From JAFDBW01 sp963723355 (GTDB lineage: Bacteria; Desulfobacterota; Desulfuromonadia; Desulfuromonadales; BM103), in the NCBI GenBank assembly GCA_963723355.1, contig CAVRQQ010000011.1, positions 62,001 through 126,000 on the forward strand: a stretch of DNA of 64,000 nucleotides, written 5' to 3'. The first letter of the stretch is position 1. Each line of letters begins with the position of its first letter. The notes under the pieces were generated by a model. It made no database searches and was not told the DNA's origin. It saw only the letters and a program-made list of their open reading frames with translations. The position numbers and the translations under genes are program-made. Positions 35,991 to 45,608 of this stretch are shown here, one piece after another.

Positions 35991-36362
35991 GTGACCGAGC
36001 CTGAAAAAGAGCGATATACCCAGATCGTTGCAAAGATGCGCGAGGAAGAACAGTTGCGCCAGGCCGGATACCGGGAAAAGGCCCTGAAGCTTTTCCCCCA
36101 TGTCTGCGCCCGGTGCGTCAGGGAATTCGAAGGCAAGAAGCTTCGCGAGTTGACGGTCCACCACCGGGATCATAATCACGACAACAACCCGCCCGACGGC
36201 AGCAACTGGGAACTGCTCTGCATCTACTGCCACGATCACGAGCATACCCGTGGTGTACAGGAACAACGCGACAAAGAGGGCCCCTCAGATCGCCCGGAAG
36301 GGCCTTCCCTCTCACACTCGCCTTTTGCCGATTTGAATGTTCATTTGAAGCGGTCCAAGTAG
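35991..36362 (+). CDS. HNH endonuclease, YajD type
   Basis: A 123-residue protein from GTG 35991, with GAAGGGG nearby upstream. It has C-A-R-C near residue 40, H-H-R-D-H-N-H-D-N-N-P near 57 and L-L-C-I-Y-C-H-D-H-E-H near 75: the zinc-coordinating Cys pairs and the H-N-H catalytic site of YajD-like HNH nucleases. These small proteins usually have no toxin role and may serve DNA repair. The C-terminal 30 residues are disordered. Isolated gene with its own start. Confidence 0.85.
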   Translation: MTEPEKERYTQIVAKMREEEQLRQAGYREKALKLFPHVCARCVREFEGKKLRELTVHHRDHNHDNNPPDGSNWELLCIYCHDHEHTRGVQEQRDKEGPSDRPEGPSLSHSPFADLNVHLKRSK

Positions 36363-36465
36363 CACTTTTTTGGTCATATCTATAACTTGTTAAAGGCTTT
36401 AGCTTTTTTTGCAAGCATTTGAAATTATAGAAAGATCGATACCAGGTAATGTGATGGGTTTCATT

Positions 36466-36474
36466 TGATATAAT
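36466..36474 (+). promoter_or_regulatory. extended -10 promoter candidate for the 36578 gene
   Basis: TGATATAAT (36466-36474): a full TATAAT with the extended TGN. No matching -35. It lies 104 bases before the TTG start at 36578. Confidence 0.4.
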
Positions 36475-36577
36475 AGTCGCATTCCAATAGCTTCTGACAA
36501 ACTTGCTCAAGTTTGTTTAATGAATAGCATGGATTTATAAAGCAGAACCGGGGAACAGAAATTAAGGGAGAGATACA

Positions 36578-36946
36578 TTGAGTTACGAGATGGAGGTCAC
36601 TTTCATGGGGGACCACATTGAGGCCCGTTCAATTGGTGAGAAGAGTTACCAGACGGCTGAAAAGCTTTGGACTGAGATCACCCGGGTATGCCTTAAGCAA
36701 GATTGCTACAAGGTGCTTGGCATTGCCGTATCCACAAGGCAGATGTCAGTGATGGATTCGATCAACCATGATGCGCTCTTTAAAAAATTCGGCGTGACTC
36801 CCAAGTATAAAATCGCCTGGACCGAATCGAACAGGAATGAATTTGACAAGTTGAAGAATCTGGAAACTATTCTTGTCAATCGTGGCTTCAGGGGCAAAGT
36901 TTTTGCCGATGTGGAAGAAGCCAGGGCCTGGCTTTTGAAAGACTAG
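36578..36946 (+). CDS. conserved hypothetical, STAS/SpoIIAA-like fold suspected
   Basis: A 122-residue protein starting at TTG 36578, supported by GGGAG seven bases upstream; the next ATG is at 36590. No catalytic motif. The C-terminus R-G-F-R-G-K-V-F-A-D-V-E-E-A-R-A-W-L-L resembles the last helix and strand of SpoIIAA-like STAS proteins (V-F-x-D-x-x-E-A-x-x-W-L), and the central D-S-I-N-H-D-A-L-F-K-K-F region fits a loop/helix. The family is a suspicion from the pattern of the C-terminus only. Alone in its transcript; function unknown. Confidence 0.5.
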   Translation: MSYEMEVTFMGDHIEARSIGEKSYQTAEKLWTEITRVCLKQDCYKVLGIAVSTRQMSVMDSINHDALFKKFGVTPKYKIAWTESNRNEFDKLKNLETILVNRGFRGKVFADVEEARAWLLKD

Positions 36947-37051
36947 CATCATTCATGCTTTTGCAGCATCTGCAGAACACCTGTCACTGTGGTTCAAAAG
37001 TACAGAGCCGGAATGGTATCAGGTCATCCGGCTCACATCTAACGGAATAGC

Positions 37052-37669
37052 ATGCGCAATCTTTGGCTGATCATCTTTTTTGCCACCCTGCTCTGGTCGG
37101 GAATCGAGCCGAAGGATTACCCGACCTGGGTGCTCGAAGTCCTGCCTGCCGTGGTCGGTTTCGCTGTCCTGGTGGCGACGCGCCGCCGCTTTCCCCTGAC
37201 GTCCCTGGCTTACCTTCTGATCCTGGCCCATTGCATCGTCCTGATGGTCGGCGGCCATTATACTTACGCCGAAGTGCCGTTGTTCGACTGGATTCGCGAC
37301 GGGTTCGGTCTGGAGCGCAATAATTACGACAAACTCGGACACTTCATGCAGGGCTTCGTGCCGGCAATCGTCGCCCGGGAGATCCTGGTGCGCAATGCGA
37401 TTATCGCCGGCAAAAGCTGGATGTCTTTTCTTATTGTCTGTATCTGTCTGGCGATCAGCGCTTTTTACGAACTCATCGAATGGTGGGTGGCGATCCTTTC
37501 AGATGAAGCCGCCGAGGCCTTCCTCGGCACCCAGGGATATGTCTGGGATACCCAGTCGGACATGATGTATGCCATGATCGGCGCGATTGTGGCGTTGGTG
37601 TTGTTGTCGAAGTTGCATGATAAACAATTAAGCCGGTACGTGGAACGCGGGATGCGGGACGCGGTTTAA
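37052..37669 (+). CDS. inner-membrane protein of YjdF/DUF2238 family
   Basis: A 205-residue protein with six transmembrane helices. The signature is Y-D-K-L-G-H-F-M-Q-G-F near residue 93 together with A-F-Y-E-L-I-E-W-W near 140 and V-W-D-T-Q-S-D-M near 168, typical of YjdF (DUF2238), a family of unknown function. The last seven residues (E-R-G-M-R-D-A-V) arise from the heptamer arm of element G, so the natural C-terminus may be nearer L-S-R-Y. Not in an operon. Confidence 0.85.
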   Translation: MRNLWLIIFFATLLWSGIEPKDYPTWVLEVLPAVVGFAVLVATRRRFPLTSLAYLLILAHCIVLMVGGHYTYAEVPLFDWIRDGFGLERNNYDKLGHFMQGFVPAIVAREILVRNAIIAGKSWMSFLIVCICLAISAFYELIEWWVAILSDEAAEAFLGTQGYVWDTQSDMMYAMIGAIVALVLLSKLHDKQLSRYVERGMRDAV

Positions 37670-37776
37670 CCACCAGCTAACCAAGTGCAAAGAGGCCACG
37701 GTGCAGAATGCTCTGCCCGTGGCTTCTTGTTTTTGAATTACCTCGTTCCTCGTACCGCACACCGCGTACCGGGTTT
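37632..37776. repeat. inverted heptamer-repeat element G around a terminator
   Basis: Left arm 37632-37662 consists of four 7-bp units (TACGTGG, AACGCGG, GATGCGG, GACGCGG); right arm 37741-37770 has the inverted units (CCTCGTT, CCTCGTA, CCGCACA, CCGCGTA). The terminator of the YjdF gene (37695-37735) lies between the arms, the same arrangement as element F. Confidence 0.8.
37695..37735 (+). terminator. terminator of the YjdF-like gene
   Basis: GCCACGG-T-GCAGA (37695-37707) pairs with TCTGC-CCGTGGC (37712-37723) with one bulge; then TTCTTGTTTTT. It may also serve the convergent small membrane-protein gene. Confidence 0.8.
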
Positions 37777-38161
37777 AAGGCGCAATCGGCATGTCGTAAT
37801 CGGTGATGATAACATCCATGTTCAGCAGGAAGCGGCCGAACTCGTTGAAGGTCATGCTGGCCGGCTTGACCAGGAAGAGTGCAACGATACTGACCACGGT
37901 GGCGGCGGCCACCCAGTTGAGGACCAGGTTGCGCAGTTCCCAGTTCGGTTCCTCCTGCTTTTGTTCGTCCGCACGCTCTTTGGCTGGCAGCTTGTCCGCT
38001 ATCTGGCGCATGATCTTGCCGGAGCTGAGGAAGATTACCGCGGAAATGGCGAACTGGGGAAGGATTTCCAGCGAGGCCTGACCGGTCCCCAGCAGGCCGG
38101 CATAAAATGCCAGGACGCCAAGTCCGAGAAATGTCATCTGCCGGCTGAGCTTTGCGTTCAT
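37775..38161 (-). CDS. small two-helix membrane protein, unknown
   Basis: A 128-residue protein with hydrophobic segments at about 7-45 and 80-98. A conserved-looking short loop P-A-K-E-R-A-D-E-Q-K-Q-E-E-P-N-W-E-L is charged. I do not recognise the family. It follows the SatP-like gene by 61 bases on the same strand, so it could be an accessory subunit or simply cotranscribed. Start ATG 38161 is reasonable, with AAAGGATTT just upstream on the minus strand. Confidence 0.6.
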   Translation of the reverse strand: MNAKLSRQMTFLGLGVLAFYAGLLGTGQASLEILPQFAISAVIFLSSGKIMRQIADKLPAKERADEQKQEEPNWELRNLVLNWVAAATVVSIVALFLVKPASMTFNEFGRFLLNMDVIITDYDMPIAP

Positions 38162-38222
38162 GCGCTGAAATCCTTTTTAAACAATTGTCCTATAAAGAAA
38201 TTATCGATATCCGGGGCTCCTG

Positions 38223-39002
38223 TCAAGAACGGATCTTGCCGGATTTGACCACTCCCGGCTGAACTAGAGAGAGCGCTTCGCCGCTGGCATAGCGCAGGCC
38301 GAGATAGAGTCCGGGCAAACTGCTGGTCAAACCAACCAGCGCTGAGCCATGCAGGATGGCGGTGCTGCCAGCAGCGTGAGCCATGGCGAGCATCAGCAGG
38401 AATGCTGTCAGCATGGAGAAAACCGTTTGGCAGGTGCGGGTCAGTTGGTCGAAACCCTGGCAGATGATCAGGCTGAACAACCCCCACATGGCGAAATAGC
38501 CGGTCATCGGAATCGCCCCCGGCATCGTACCGTATCCGGCTCTTGGCAGGATATCGAGAGCGAGGATCGAGAGCCAGAACAGGCCGAAGCCGGTGAAGGC
38601 AATGGCACGCAACGGCCTTCTCTTCAGGGCGTTCAGTCCCGCGGAGATCTGGCCGACCGCACCGAGCATGAGAATGATCGCCAGCAGGTGCAGATTGAAT
38701 GAGAAGGTCGGCAGCTTGTCGAGGGCATAGCATGCCGTGGTGATGCTGTAGCTGAACAGCCCGAGCACAGGCAGATTGTCAAGATGGTTGACTGGTCGTG
38801 CCGGCGTCGGTGGCGTCACCGGCAAGGCCGGCTCCGGTATTTGAATCCGATCGGCAAGTTCACGGTATTTCTGGCAATCCCGGTACTCGCAGGAGCAGAA
38901 CTTGATGATCATGCTGGCGTCGTGTGACGAGATATAGCCGCAACCAACGTCGCAGACATCCTCGTCATGATCGAAGTAGGGACAAACCGCGGAGTCTTGC
39001 AT
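38223..39002 (-). CDS. SatP-like (GPR1/FUN34/YaaH) transporter with N-terminal Cys-rich domain
   Basis: A 259-residue protein from ATG 39002, with AGGAGGAG before it. Residues 1-50 have eight Cys in C-P-Y, D-V-C-D-V-G-C-G, F-C-S-C-E-Y-R-D-C: a small metal- or disulfide-type domain. After a Pro-rich linker (60-75) come six helices with N-L-P-V-L-G-L-F-S-Y-S-I-T-T, A-I-A-F-T-G-F-G-L-F-W-L-S and T-G-Y-F-A-M-W-G-L-F-S, matching the acetate/succinate transporter family. Sigma-54 promoter and two palindromes lie upstream. The Cys domain fused to this transporter is unfamiliar to me. Substrate likely acetate or a related acid. Confidence 0.7.
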   Translation of the reverse strand: MQDSAVCPYFDHDEDVCDVGCGYISSHDASMIIKFCSCEYRDCQKYRELADRIQIPEPALPVTPPTPARPVNHLDNLPVLGLFSYSITTACYALDKLPTFSFNLHLLAIILMLGAVGQISAGLNALKRRPLRAIAFTGFGLFWLSILALDILPRAGYGTMPGAIPMTGYFAMWGLFSLIICQGFDQLTRTCQTVFSMLTAFLLMLAMAHAAGSTAILHGSALVGLTSSLPGLYLGLRYASGEALSLVQPGVVKSGKIRS

Positions 39003-39117
39003 ATGCTCCTCCTGTGTTGGCTTCAAGCCTTAGGGGTGACCGGTAAAAATTGGGCCCGGCAAGGCAATCTGCGATATGAACTACGGCCGGGCCCCATGGA
39101 GTCACATGATTCTAAAG

Positions 39118-39134
39118 AGCAAGGCATGTACCAA
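39118..39134 (-). promoter_or_regulatory. sigma-54 promoter of the SatP-like gene
   Basis: On the minus strand TTGGTACATGCCTTGCT: GG and GC separated by exactly ten bases. About 115 bases before ATG 39002. Nearly the same as the OFA promoter at 34278. Confidence 0.85.
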
Positions 39135-39231
39135 GATTCATTTTCTCGGGTAATACCGGCTTACATACTGTGATTACAATTAGTTATGTATTTTTCCGGC
39201 GAGCGGTGGACGGCCCTGGCCAGGGTGGGGA

Positions 39232-39278
39232 TTTGCACAAATGCAAAATGGCAATTTTCACTTTTGCATTTGTGCAAA
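39232..39278. promoter_or_regulatory. twin enhancer sites TTTGCA-N4-TGCAAA
   Basis: Site 1: TTTGCA 39232-39237, CAAA, TGCAAA 39242-39247. Site 2: TTTGCA 39263-39268, TTTG, TGCAAA 39273-39278. Their centres are 31 bases apart, about three helical turns, and the 47 bases together are themselves an inverted repeat. Site 1 is 98 bases upstream of the -24 element at 39134. The block sits between the regulator's stop and the SatP-like gene it would control. Confidence 0.85.
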
Positions 39279-39309
39279 GAATCGGGGAGAAGTTGGTTGG
39301 TTCTGCAGC

Positions 39310-40679
<1,370 letters not shown>

Positions 40680-40680
<1 letters not shown>

Positions 40681-42644
40681 TAAAACTCCTCCCGTTCGAG
40701 CGGCAGGCGGATCGTGACGGTCGTCCCGTGCTTGGGGCGGCTGGTCATCTGGATGCTGCCGTGATGCTGTTCGATAATCTGTCTGGTGATCGCCAGGCCG
40801 AGGCCTGTTCCACGTTCCTTGGTCGTATAGAAGGGTTCGAAGATGCGCTCCAGGTCCGCTTCGTCGATACCGCTGCCGGTGTCGATAAAGGTAATCACGG
40901 CGTCCCCCTCTTCCTGAATGGTGCTGACTGTAAGCTGGCCGCCATCGATCATGGCCGCGCCGGCATTGAGGATCAGGTTGATAGCCACCTGCCGGATCTG
41001 GTCTCCGTCGATCGGAAGTGTCGGCAGATCATCGGCAAAATGTTTGGTCACCTGTACACCGTGCATGTCAGTGTGGTTCGCCGCGAAACTGATGATCTGG
41101 TCGAGCAGCTGGTTGAGATCGGTTTCGGCAAATTCCGGTTGAGGGGTGCGCGCGTAGTTGAGCAAATCCTGGACGATCTTCTTGCAGCGTTTGCTCTCAC
41201 GCTTGATCTCATGGATGAAGTGGTGGTTCGGATCCTCGGGGTCCAGCTTGTTTTCGAGATACCCTGCGTAGCCGAGGATGACGCCGAGCGGGTTGTTAAT
41301 CTCATGGGCAACGCCAGAAGAGAGAATCCCCAGTGAGGCCATCTTGCCCTGTTGGGCGAGGCTGGCTTCGAGTTCGCGGTTGCGCTGCAGATGACTTGTC
41401 ATGCGATTGAAGGTGAGGGCGAGTTCGCCGAGTTCATCCCGACTGGTGATTTCCATCTGCCGATGGAAACGCCCGCGCTTGATGTCGCGGATCACCGATG
41501 TCATATGGCGGATCGGATCGGAGAGAACCTTGGCGGCAAGAAACACCATCAGGATTGACAGGCTGGCAACGATAATGGAAATCAGGCCGAGGCTGCTCAG
41601 GATCCGCCCCTTGATCAGGTTGGTCTCACGGTAAAATTCATCCTCGTAGGAACCGACCGCGACGATCCAGTCCCAGGGCTGATAATGCAGGTAACGGACG
41701 ATTTTGTCGCGCGGTTTCTCTTCTCCAGGGTTCTGCCAGGGGTAGCGGATCCATCCCTCGAGCCGCTCGCACATCTGCTCGATAAACGGGACTCCGTTTG
41801 AATCCCTTGAATCATAAATGTTCTGGCCCTCGGCTTCAGGGTGGATCATCAGGTTGCCCTTGCGATCCATGCAATATATGTAGCCGGTCTGTCCGACCCG
41901 CTTGGCATTGATCCTGGCTTTCAACTCAGCAAACGCCTGGCGCTCTGCATCGGGGTTTTCATAGGTTTCTTCAAGGTATCCGCCGGTGGCGATGATCCAG
42001 TCCCACGGCTCATAGTAGCGATAGACCACCATCTTCTGCCGGGCACGTGCGTCGCCCAGCTCGACATTGCGCCAGGGGTAGACGATCTTCAGCATGGTGT
42101 CGGTCTTGGTCTGAGTCGCCGCCTTGCACATGGTGCGGATAAAATGTCTGCCATCTTCGTCCTGCTCTGCATAGACGTTCTCACCTTCCCGGGCTATGTG
42201 TACGGTCAGGTCGCCATTACTGGTCATGGCATAAATGTACCCGGTTTCGCCAACCTGGACTCTTTTCAGTGCGCTGCGTGCTGCGTGCATGGCACTGTCG
42301 AGGTCGATCTCCCCTTTGCGGTAAAGATTGTCCTGGGCCTCGACCATGTTGTAGGCGAGATTGGTCAGGCTCGCCAGTTCATTCTCGGTAGCAAGCTTCC
42401 GGTCTTCCTGGTAGGTCAGGAACTGCTGGTTGTGCGCATCAAGGAGGTCTACGGTAAAAGCAGCAAGGTGATCGAGATCGTCCTTGCTGGTCTGGGTGAT
42501 GCCGAGATACGCCTGCTGGTAGGCGATCCAGCCGACCACTGTGCCGACCACAACAATCGGGACCAGTACCAGTGGCAGAACGACAACAGTCATTTTCCAG
42601 CGGATTCTGAGATTGTTGACGAATTTAAACAGATGGAGGCTCAT
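40680..42644 (-). CDS. sensor histidine kinase with double Cache domain and HAMP
   Basis: A 654-residue inner-membrane kinase. Two transmembrane helices (about 17-42 and 365-388) bracket an extracytoplasmic part with two similar halves, each with G-x-T-G-Y-I-Y (133-139 and 253-259) and Y-P-W followed by Y-x-x-P-W-D-W-I-I-A-T-G/V-A-V-G-S-Y-E: two Cache_2-type domains. A HAMP segment (about 385-437) is followed by the H-box H-E-I-N-N-P-L and a HATPase with G-T-G-L-G-L-A near the end. Cache domains often bind small carboxylates. Partner of the regulator encoded directly downstream. Confidence 0.9.
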
Positions 42645-42716
42645 AGTCGGATTAATGTTTCTTCAGAAATGAGCCGATTATGCTGCTTATGGGATAAAAA
42701 AGCAAGCTAGGTAGGG

Positions 42717-42790
42717 ACGGAAGTGCGAAGCGCGAGGTGTGAAGCGTGATTTTTTGATTTTTCGCGCCTCGCATCTCGCATCTCGCGCTT
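42717..42790. repeat. inverted heptamer-repeat element H
   Basis: Left arm 42720-42750 (units like GTGCGAA, GCGCGAG, GTGTGAA) and right arm 42761-42790 (units like CGCGCCT, CGCATCT, CGCGCTT) around a T-rich loop, giving one long imperfect hairpin. It lies between the kinase start and the 3' end of the upstream RlmL-like gene. Confidence 0.78.
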
Positions 42791-42792
42791 CA

Positions 42793-43923
42793 TTAGTAAA
42801 GTTCGAACTTCAAAAACCGACACTCGATCGGCCCATTGAAGAGGACGATGCGGCGTGACGGCTTGAGGCCAATGCGTTTCGACAGGGGCAGGTTGCCAGT
42901 GAAGACCCAGGCGGTCCATCCTGTCCAGCGCTGCTTGAGTGTGTCGCCGATCTTGCGGTAGAAATCTTCAAGTTTTTCCTCGTCACCGATGCGTTCGCCG
43001 TAGGGTGGATTGCAGACCAGCGTCCCCTGGCCGGCCGGCGGGTCGAGCTTGGCAAAGTCATGTTGTGACCACCTGATGCTTGAGCCGATTCCGGCGCTCT
43101 CCGCGTTGCGTCTGGACAGTTCGACGGCGCGGCGGTCCCGGTCGCTGCCGAACACCAGGTTGGCCTCGAGTTGCCCGCGCCGCTGCTCGGCTTCTTCGAG
43201 CAGATGTTTCCAAACGGAGCCATCAAAATCCGGCCAGCGCTGGAAGCCGAAATTCGGCGAGAGCAGGCCGGATGCAGTGTCACTGGCAAGCAGGGCCGCC
43301 TCCAGGGGCAGACTGCCCGAGCCACACATCGGGTCGACGAAGTGTGACTGACGGTCCCATTCACTCAGGGCGACCAGTCCGGCAGCGAGGGTCTCCTTGA
43401 GCGGCGCGATGGTCGGGTCGCGTCGATAGCCACGGCGGTGCATGCCGGTCCCGGCCAGGTCGAGACTGACTGTGCACTGGTTTCGGGCCAGGTGCAGGTT
43501 GATCCGCAGGTCGGGATCTTTCGGTTCAACATTGGGTCTCTCGCCGCAACGGTCCCTGATTCTGTCGACGATGGCGTCCTTGGTTTTCAGTGCGGCAAAA
43601 CGGGAGTGAGTTAGTTCGGAGTCTCGCAGGTTGGCATCGACGGCCATGGTCATCTCAGGTGTCAGGCGGTCTTCCCAGGCGAGAGAGTAAACCCCTTCGT
43701 AAAGAGCGTCCTGGGACGGACAGTGGAAGCTTTTAACCGGCAACAGCACACGATTGGCAGTCCGCAGCCAGAGACAGGCGCGGTAGCCATCTGCCATGCT
43801 GCCGGTGAAAGCGACGCCGCCGTTCCCGGATTTTACATTTCGACAGCCGAGGTTTTTCAACTCGGCGGCAAGTACGTCCTCGAGCCCCTTGGCCGTGGTG
43901 GCAAAAAAATCGATTTGATTCAT
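42793..43923 (-). CDS. THUMP-domain 23S rRNA (guanine-N2)-methyltransferase, RlmL-like
   Basis: A 376-residue protein: N-terminal ferredoxin-like/THUMP region (1-165) and a C-terminal SAM methyltransferase. SAM loop D-P-M-C-G-S-G-S-L-P-L-E near residue 197; N-P-P-Y-G-E-R near 308, the N-P-P-Y motif of N2/N6 methyltransferases. Matches the N-terminal half of E. coli RlmL (m2G2445) and the shorter YpsC-type proteins; the RlmK half is absent. The last gene of a four-gene minus-strand run after AI-2E (nine-base gap). Confidence 0.87.
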   Translation of the reverse strand: MNQIDFFATTAKGLEDVLAAELKNLGCRNVKSGNGGVAFTGSMADGYRACLWLRTANRVLLPVKSFHCPSQDALYEGVYSLAWEDRLTPEMTMAVDANLRDSELTHSRFAALKTKDAIVDRIRDRCGERPNVEPKDPDLRINLHLARNQCTVSLDLAGTGMHRRGYRRDPTIAPLKETLAAGLVALSEWDRQSHFVDPMCGSGSLPLEAALLASDTASGLLSPNFGFQRWPDFDGSVWKHLLEEAEQRRGQLEANLVFGSDRDRRAVELSRRNAESAGIGSSIRWSQHDFAKLDPPAGQGTLVCNPPYGERIGDEEKLEDFYRKIGDTLKQRWTGWTAWVFTGNLPLSKRIGLKPSRRIVLFNGPIECRFLKFELY

Positions 43924-43932
43924 GGTCTTTAG

Positions 43933-45066
43933 TCAGTGCTGTCGATCTGTCTCGAGAGCAGTTTCGGGAAGCCGGAAGGTCCTGCGGTAGGTGCGGATTT
44001 CAAGTACGGCAATCTTGACAATACTGACAATCGGTACACCAATGATCATGCCGATTACACCGTAAAGTTTGCCGCCGGCGATGATAGCGAAGAAAACCCA
44101 GAGGGGGTGCAGGTTGGAGACCCGCGAAATCAGGATCGGGATAAGAATGAAATTGTCGATCAGCACCTGGGCAATCAGGATGTAAAGGATGACGATCCAC
44201 CAGAACTGAGGTCCCACGCCCAGGTCGACAAAGGCGATCAGGATTCCCGGGATCATGCCAATGATCGGCCCGATATAGGGGATCAGGTTGGTAACGCCAG
44301 CGAAAATGCCGAGGATCGAAGCATAGCGGATGTCTGTCAGTGAAAGTCCCAGGGTGACGACCAGTCCTATGATGATTGCTTCGAGAATGCGGCCACGAAC
44401 GAAGTGGCCAAGCTGGCGGGTCACCAGATGGCTGAGGTCGTGCGCCATTTCGAAGTGGCGATTGGGTGCCATCGCTGTCAGAGCGCGCATGATTGCCTTG
44501 CCGTCACGCAGGAAGAAGAAGGTGAAGAGCGGTACGATGACAAACAGGCCGCCGACTTTCATGGCTGATTGTGGCGTGCTGGTCAGAATTGCTGCAAGCA
44601 GCTGCTCCCCCCAGCCCCGGACCTTGCTTGGCAGGTCGTAGCTCTCAAAGACTGGAAAACGGTTATGCAGGTTTTCCAGCAGTTGTCTGAGGAATTCGGT
44701 CAGCTTGGCAGTATAGCGGGGGATATCAGTGGTCAGGTTGCCCCAGAGTTCCTGCCACTGCGGCAGGAGCCATAACGTACTCACCAGGAAGATAGCGAGG
44801 ACAAGCAGGTAGACAATGAAGATGCTGCTGGTTCGATTGAAATAATTGCTCAGCTTGGCAACCGGCGGTTCGAGCAGAAAGGCAAGTACCAGCGACAGCA
44901 AAAGGGGCAGGAAGAGCACGGAGAAGGCCGTGCGCGTCACGCCGATAAATGTGGTCGCCGAAGAGTAGACGGCCAGTCCGCAGGCAATTGCACTGGTCAG
45001 AATCAGGAACGCAAGCAGGACCTGGCCACGGGTCCAGCCTCTGCGGCTGGGCTGATAGTCCCTCAT
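43933..45066 (-). CDS. AI-2E family transporter (PerM-like)
   Basis: A 377-residue membrane protein of the UPF0118/AI-2E family with about eight transmembrane helices. The region A-S-I-L-G-I-F-A-G-V-T-N-L-I-P-Y-I-G-P-I-I-G near residue 247 is the family signature. Members export AI-2 (TqsA) or Na+; substrate cannot be read from sequence. Start overlaps the stop of the preceding cNMP-binding gene by four bases (ATGA at 45063-45066). Confidence 0.87.
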   Translation of the reverse strand: MRDYQPSRRGWTRGQVLLAFLILTSAIACGLAVYSSATTFIGVTRTAFSVLFLPLLLSLVLAFLLEPPVAKLSNYFNRTSSIFIVYLLVLAIFLVSTLWLLPQWQELWGNLTTDIPRYTAKLTEFLRQLLENLHNRFPVFESYDLPSKVRGWGEQLLAAILTSTPQSAMKVGGLFVIVPLFTFFFLRDGKAIMRALTAMAPNRHFEMAHDLSHLVTRQLGHFVRGRILEAIIIGLVVTLGLSLTDIRYASILGIFAGVTNLIPYIGPIIGMIPGILIAFVDLGVGPQFWWIVILYILIAQVLIDNFILIPILISRVSNLHPLWVFFAIIAGGKLYGVIGMIIGVPIVSIVKIAVLEIRTYRRTFRLPETALETDRQH

Positions 45067-45596
45067 GTCTCAACTATCTCCGTCGGCAGTTGTTCGCCGA
45101 TCAGTTTGTTGAGGTTGCGGATTTCCTGACTGGCGGTCTGGAGACGCTCGCTGACAATCCGGGTCAGGCCAATCAGGATTCGGCTGGTCAAGGTTGGCTG
45201 GCGTTCGATCAGCTCCAGCAAGTCGGCACGGAACAGCCCGATCAGTTCTGTCTGTTCCGTGGTGCGTGCGCTGGCGCTGCGCGGTGCCGGTGCGGTGAGG
45301 GTTGTCTCGCCAAAGAAATCACCGGGGCCGAGGAGTGCGAGCTCATCGTCAGTGCCCTGCTGGTTTTTGGCAAGGATACTGACGCCGCCGCTGCGGATCA
45401 TGTACATGCCGGTGCCGGGGTCGCCTTCCTCGAAGACAACCTCTGATACGCCGTAGTTGCGCACATGGACCATCTTCTCCAGCACGTTGAGCTCCCGTCC
45501 GTTCAGCTCAGCGAACATCGGCAGGTTGTTAAGGAAGTAGGCCAGTGAATCTTCGTCATGTTTCTTGCGAAAGATGTTGTTCCAGAGTGGGTCCAT
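45063..45596 (-). CDS. cyclic-nucleotide-binding domain protein
   Basis: A 177-residue cytoplasmic protein with a cNMP-binding beta-roll: F-E-E-G-D-P-G-T-G-M-Y-M-I near residue 57 and L-G-P-G-D-F-F-G-E-T-T-L near 88 followed by A-P-R-S-A-S-A-R. The Arg of the phosphate-binding cassette is present (R-S-A-S). No HTH, so not a CRP-type regulator; the C-terminal 50 residues are helical. Coupled by overlap to AI-2E downstream, so may regulate it. Confidence 0.85.
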   Translation of the reverse strand: MDPLWNNIFRKKHDEDSLAYFLNNLPMFAELNGRELNVLEKMVHVRNYGVSEVVFEEGDPGTGMYMIRSGGVSILAKNQQGTDDELALLGPGDFFGETTLTAPAPRSASARTTEQTELIGLFRADLLELIERQPTLTSRILIGLTRIVSERLQTASQEIRNLNKLIGEQLPTEIVET

Positions 45597-45608
45597 TGGT
45601 CTCTCCCG

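Noticed and set aside
36390..36420. TTTTTTGCAAGCATTTGAAA as another TTTGCA-N4-TGCAAA site
   Set aside because: Only the left half matches; the right half is not TGCAAA.
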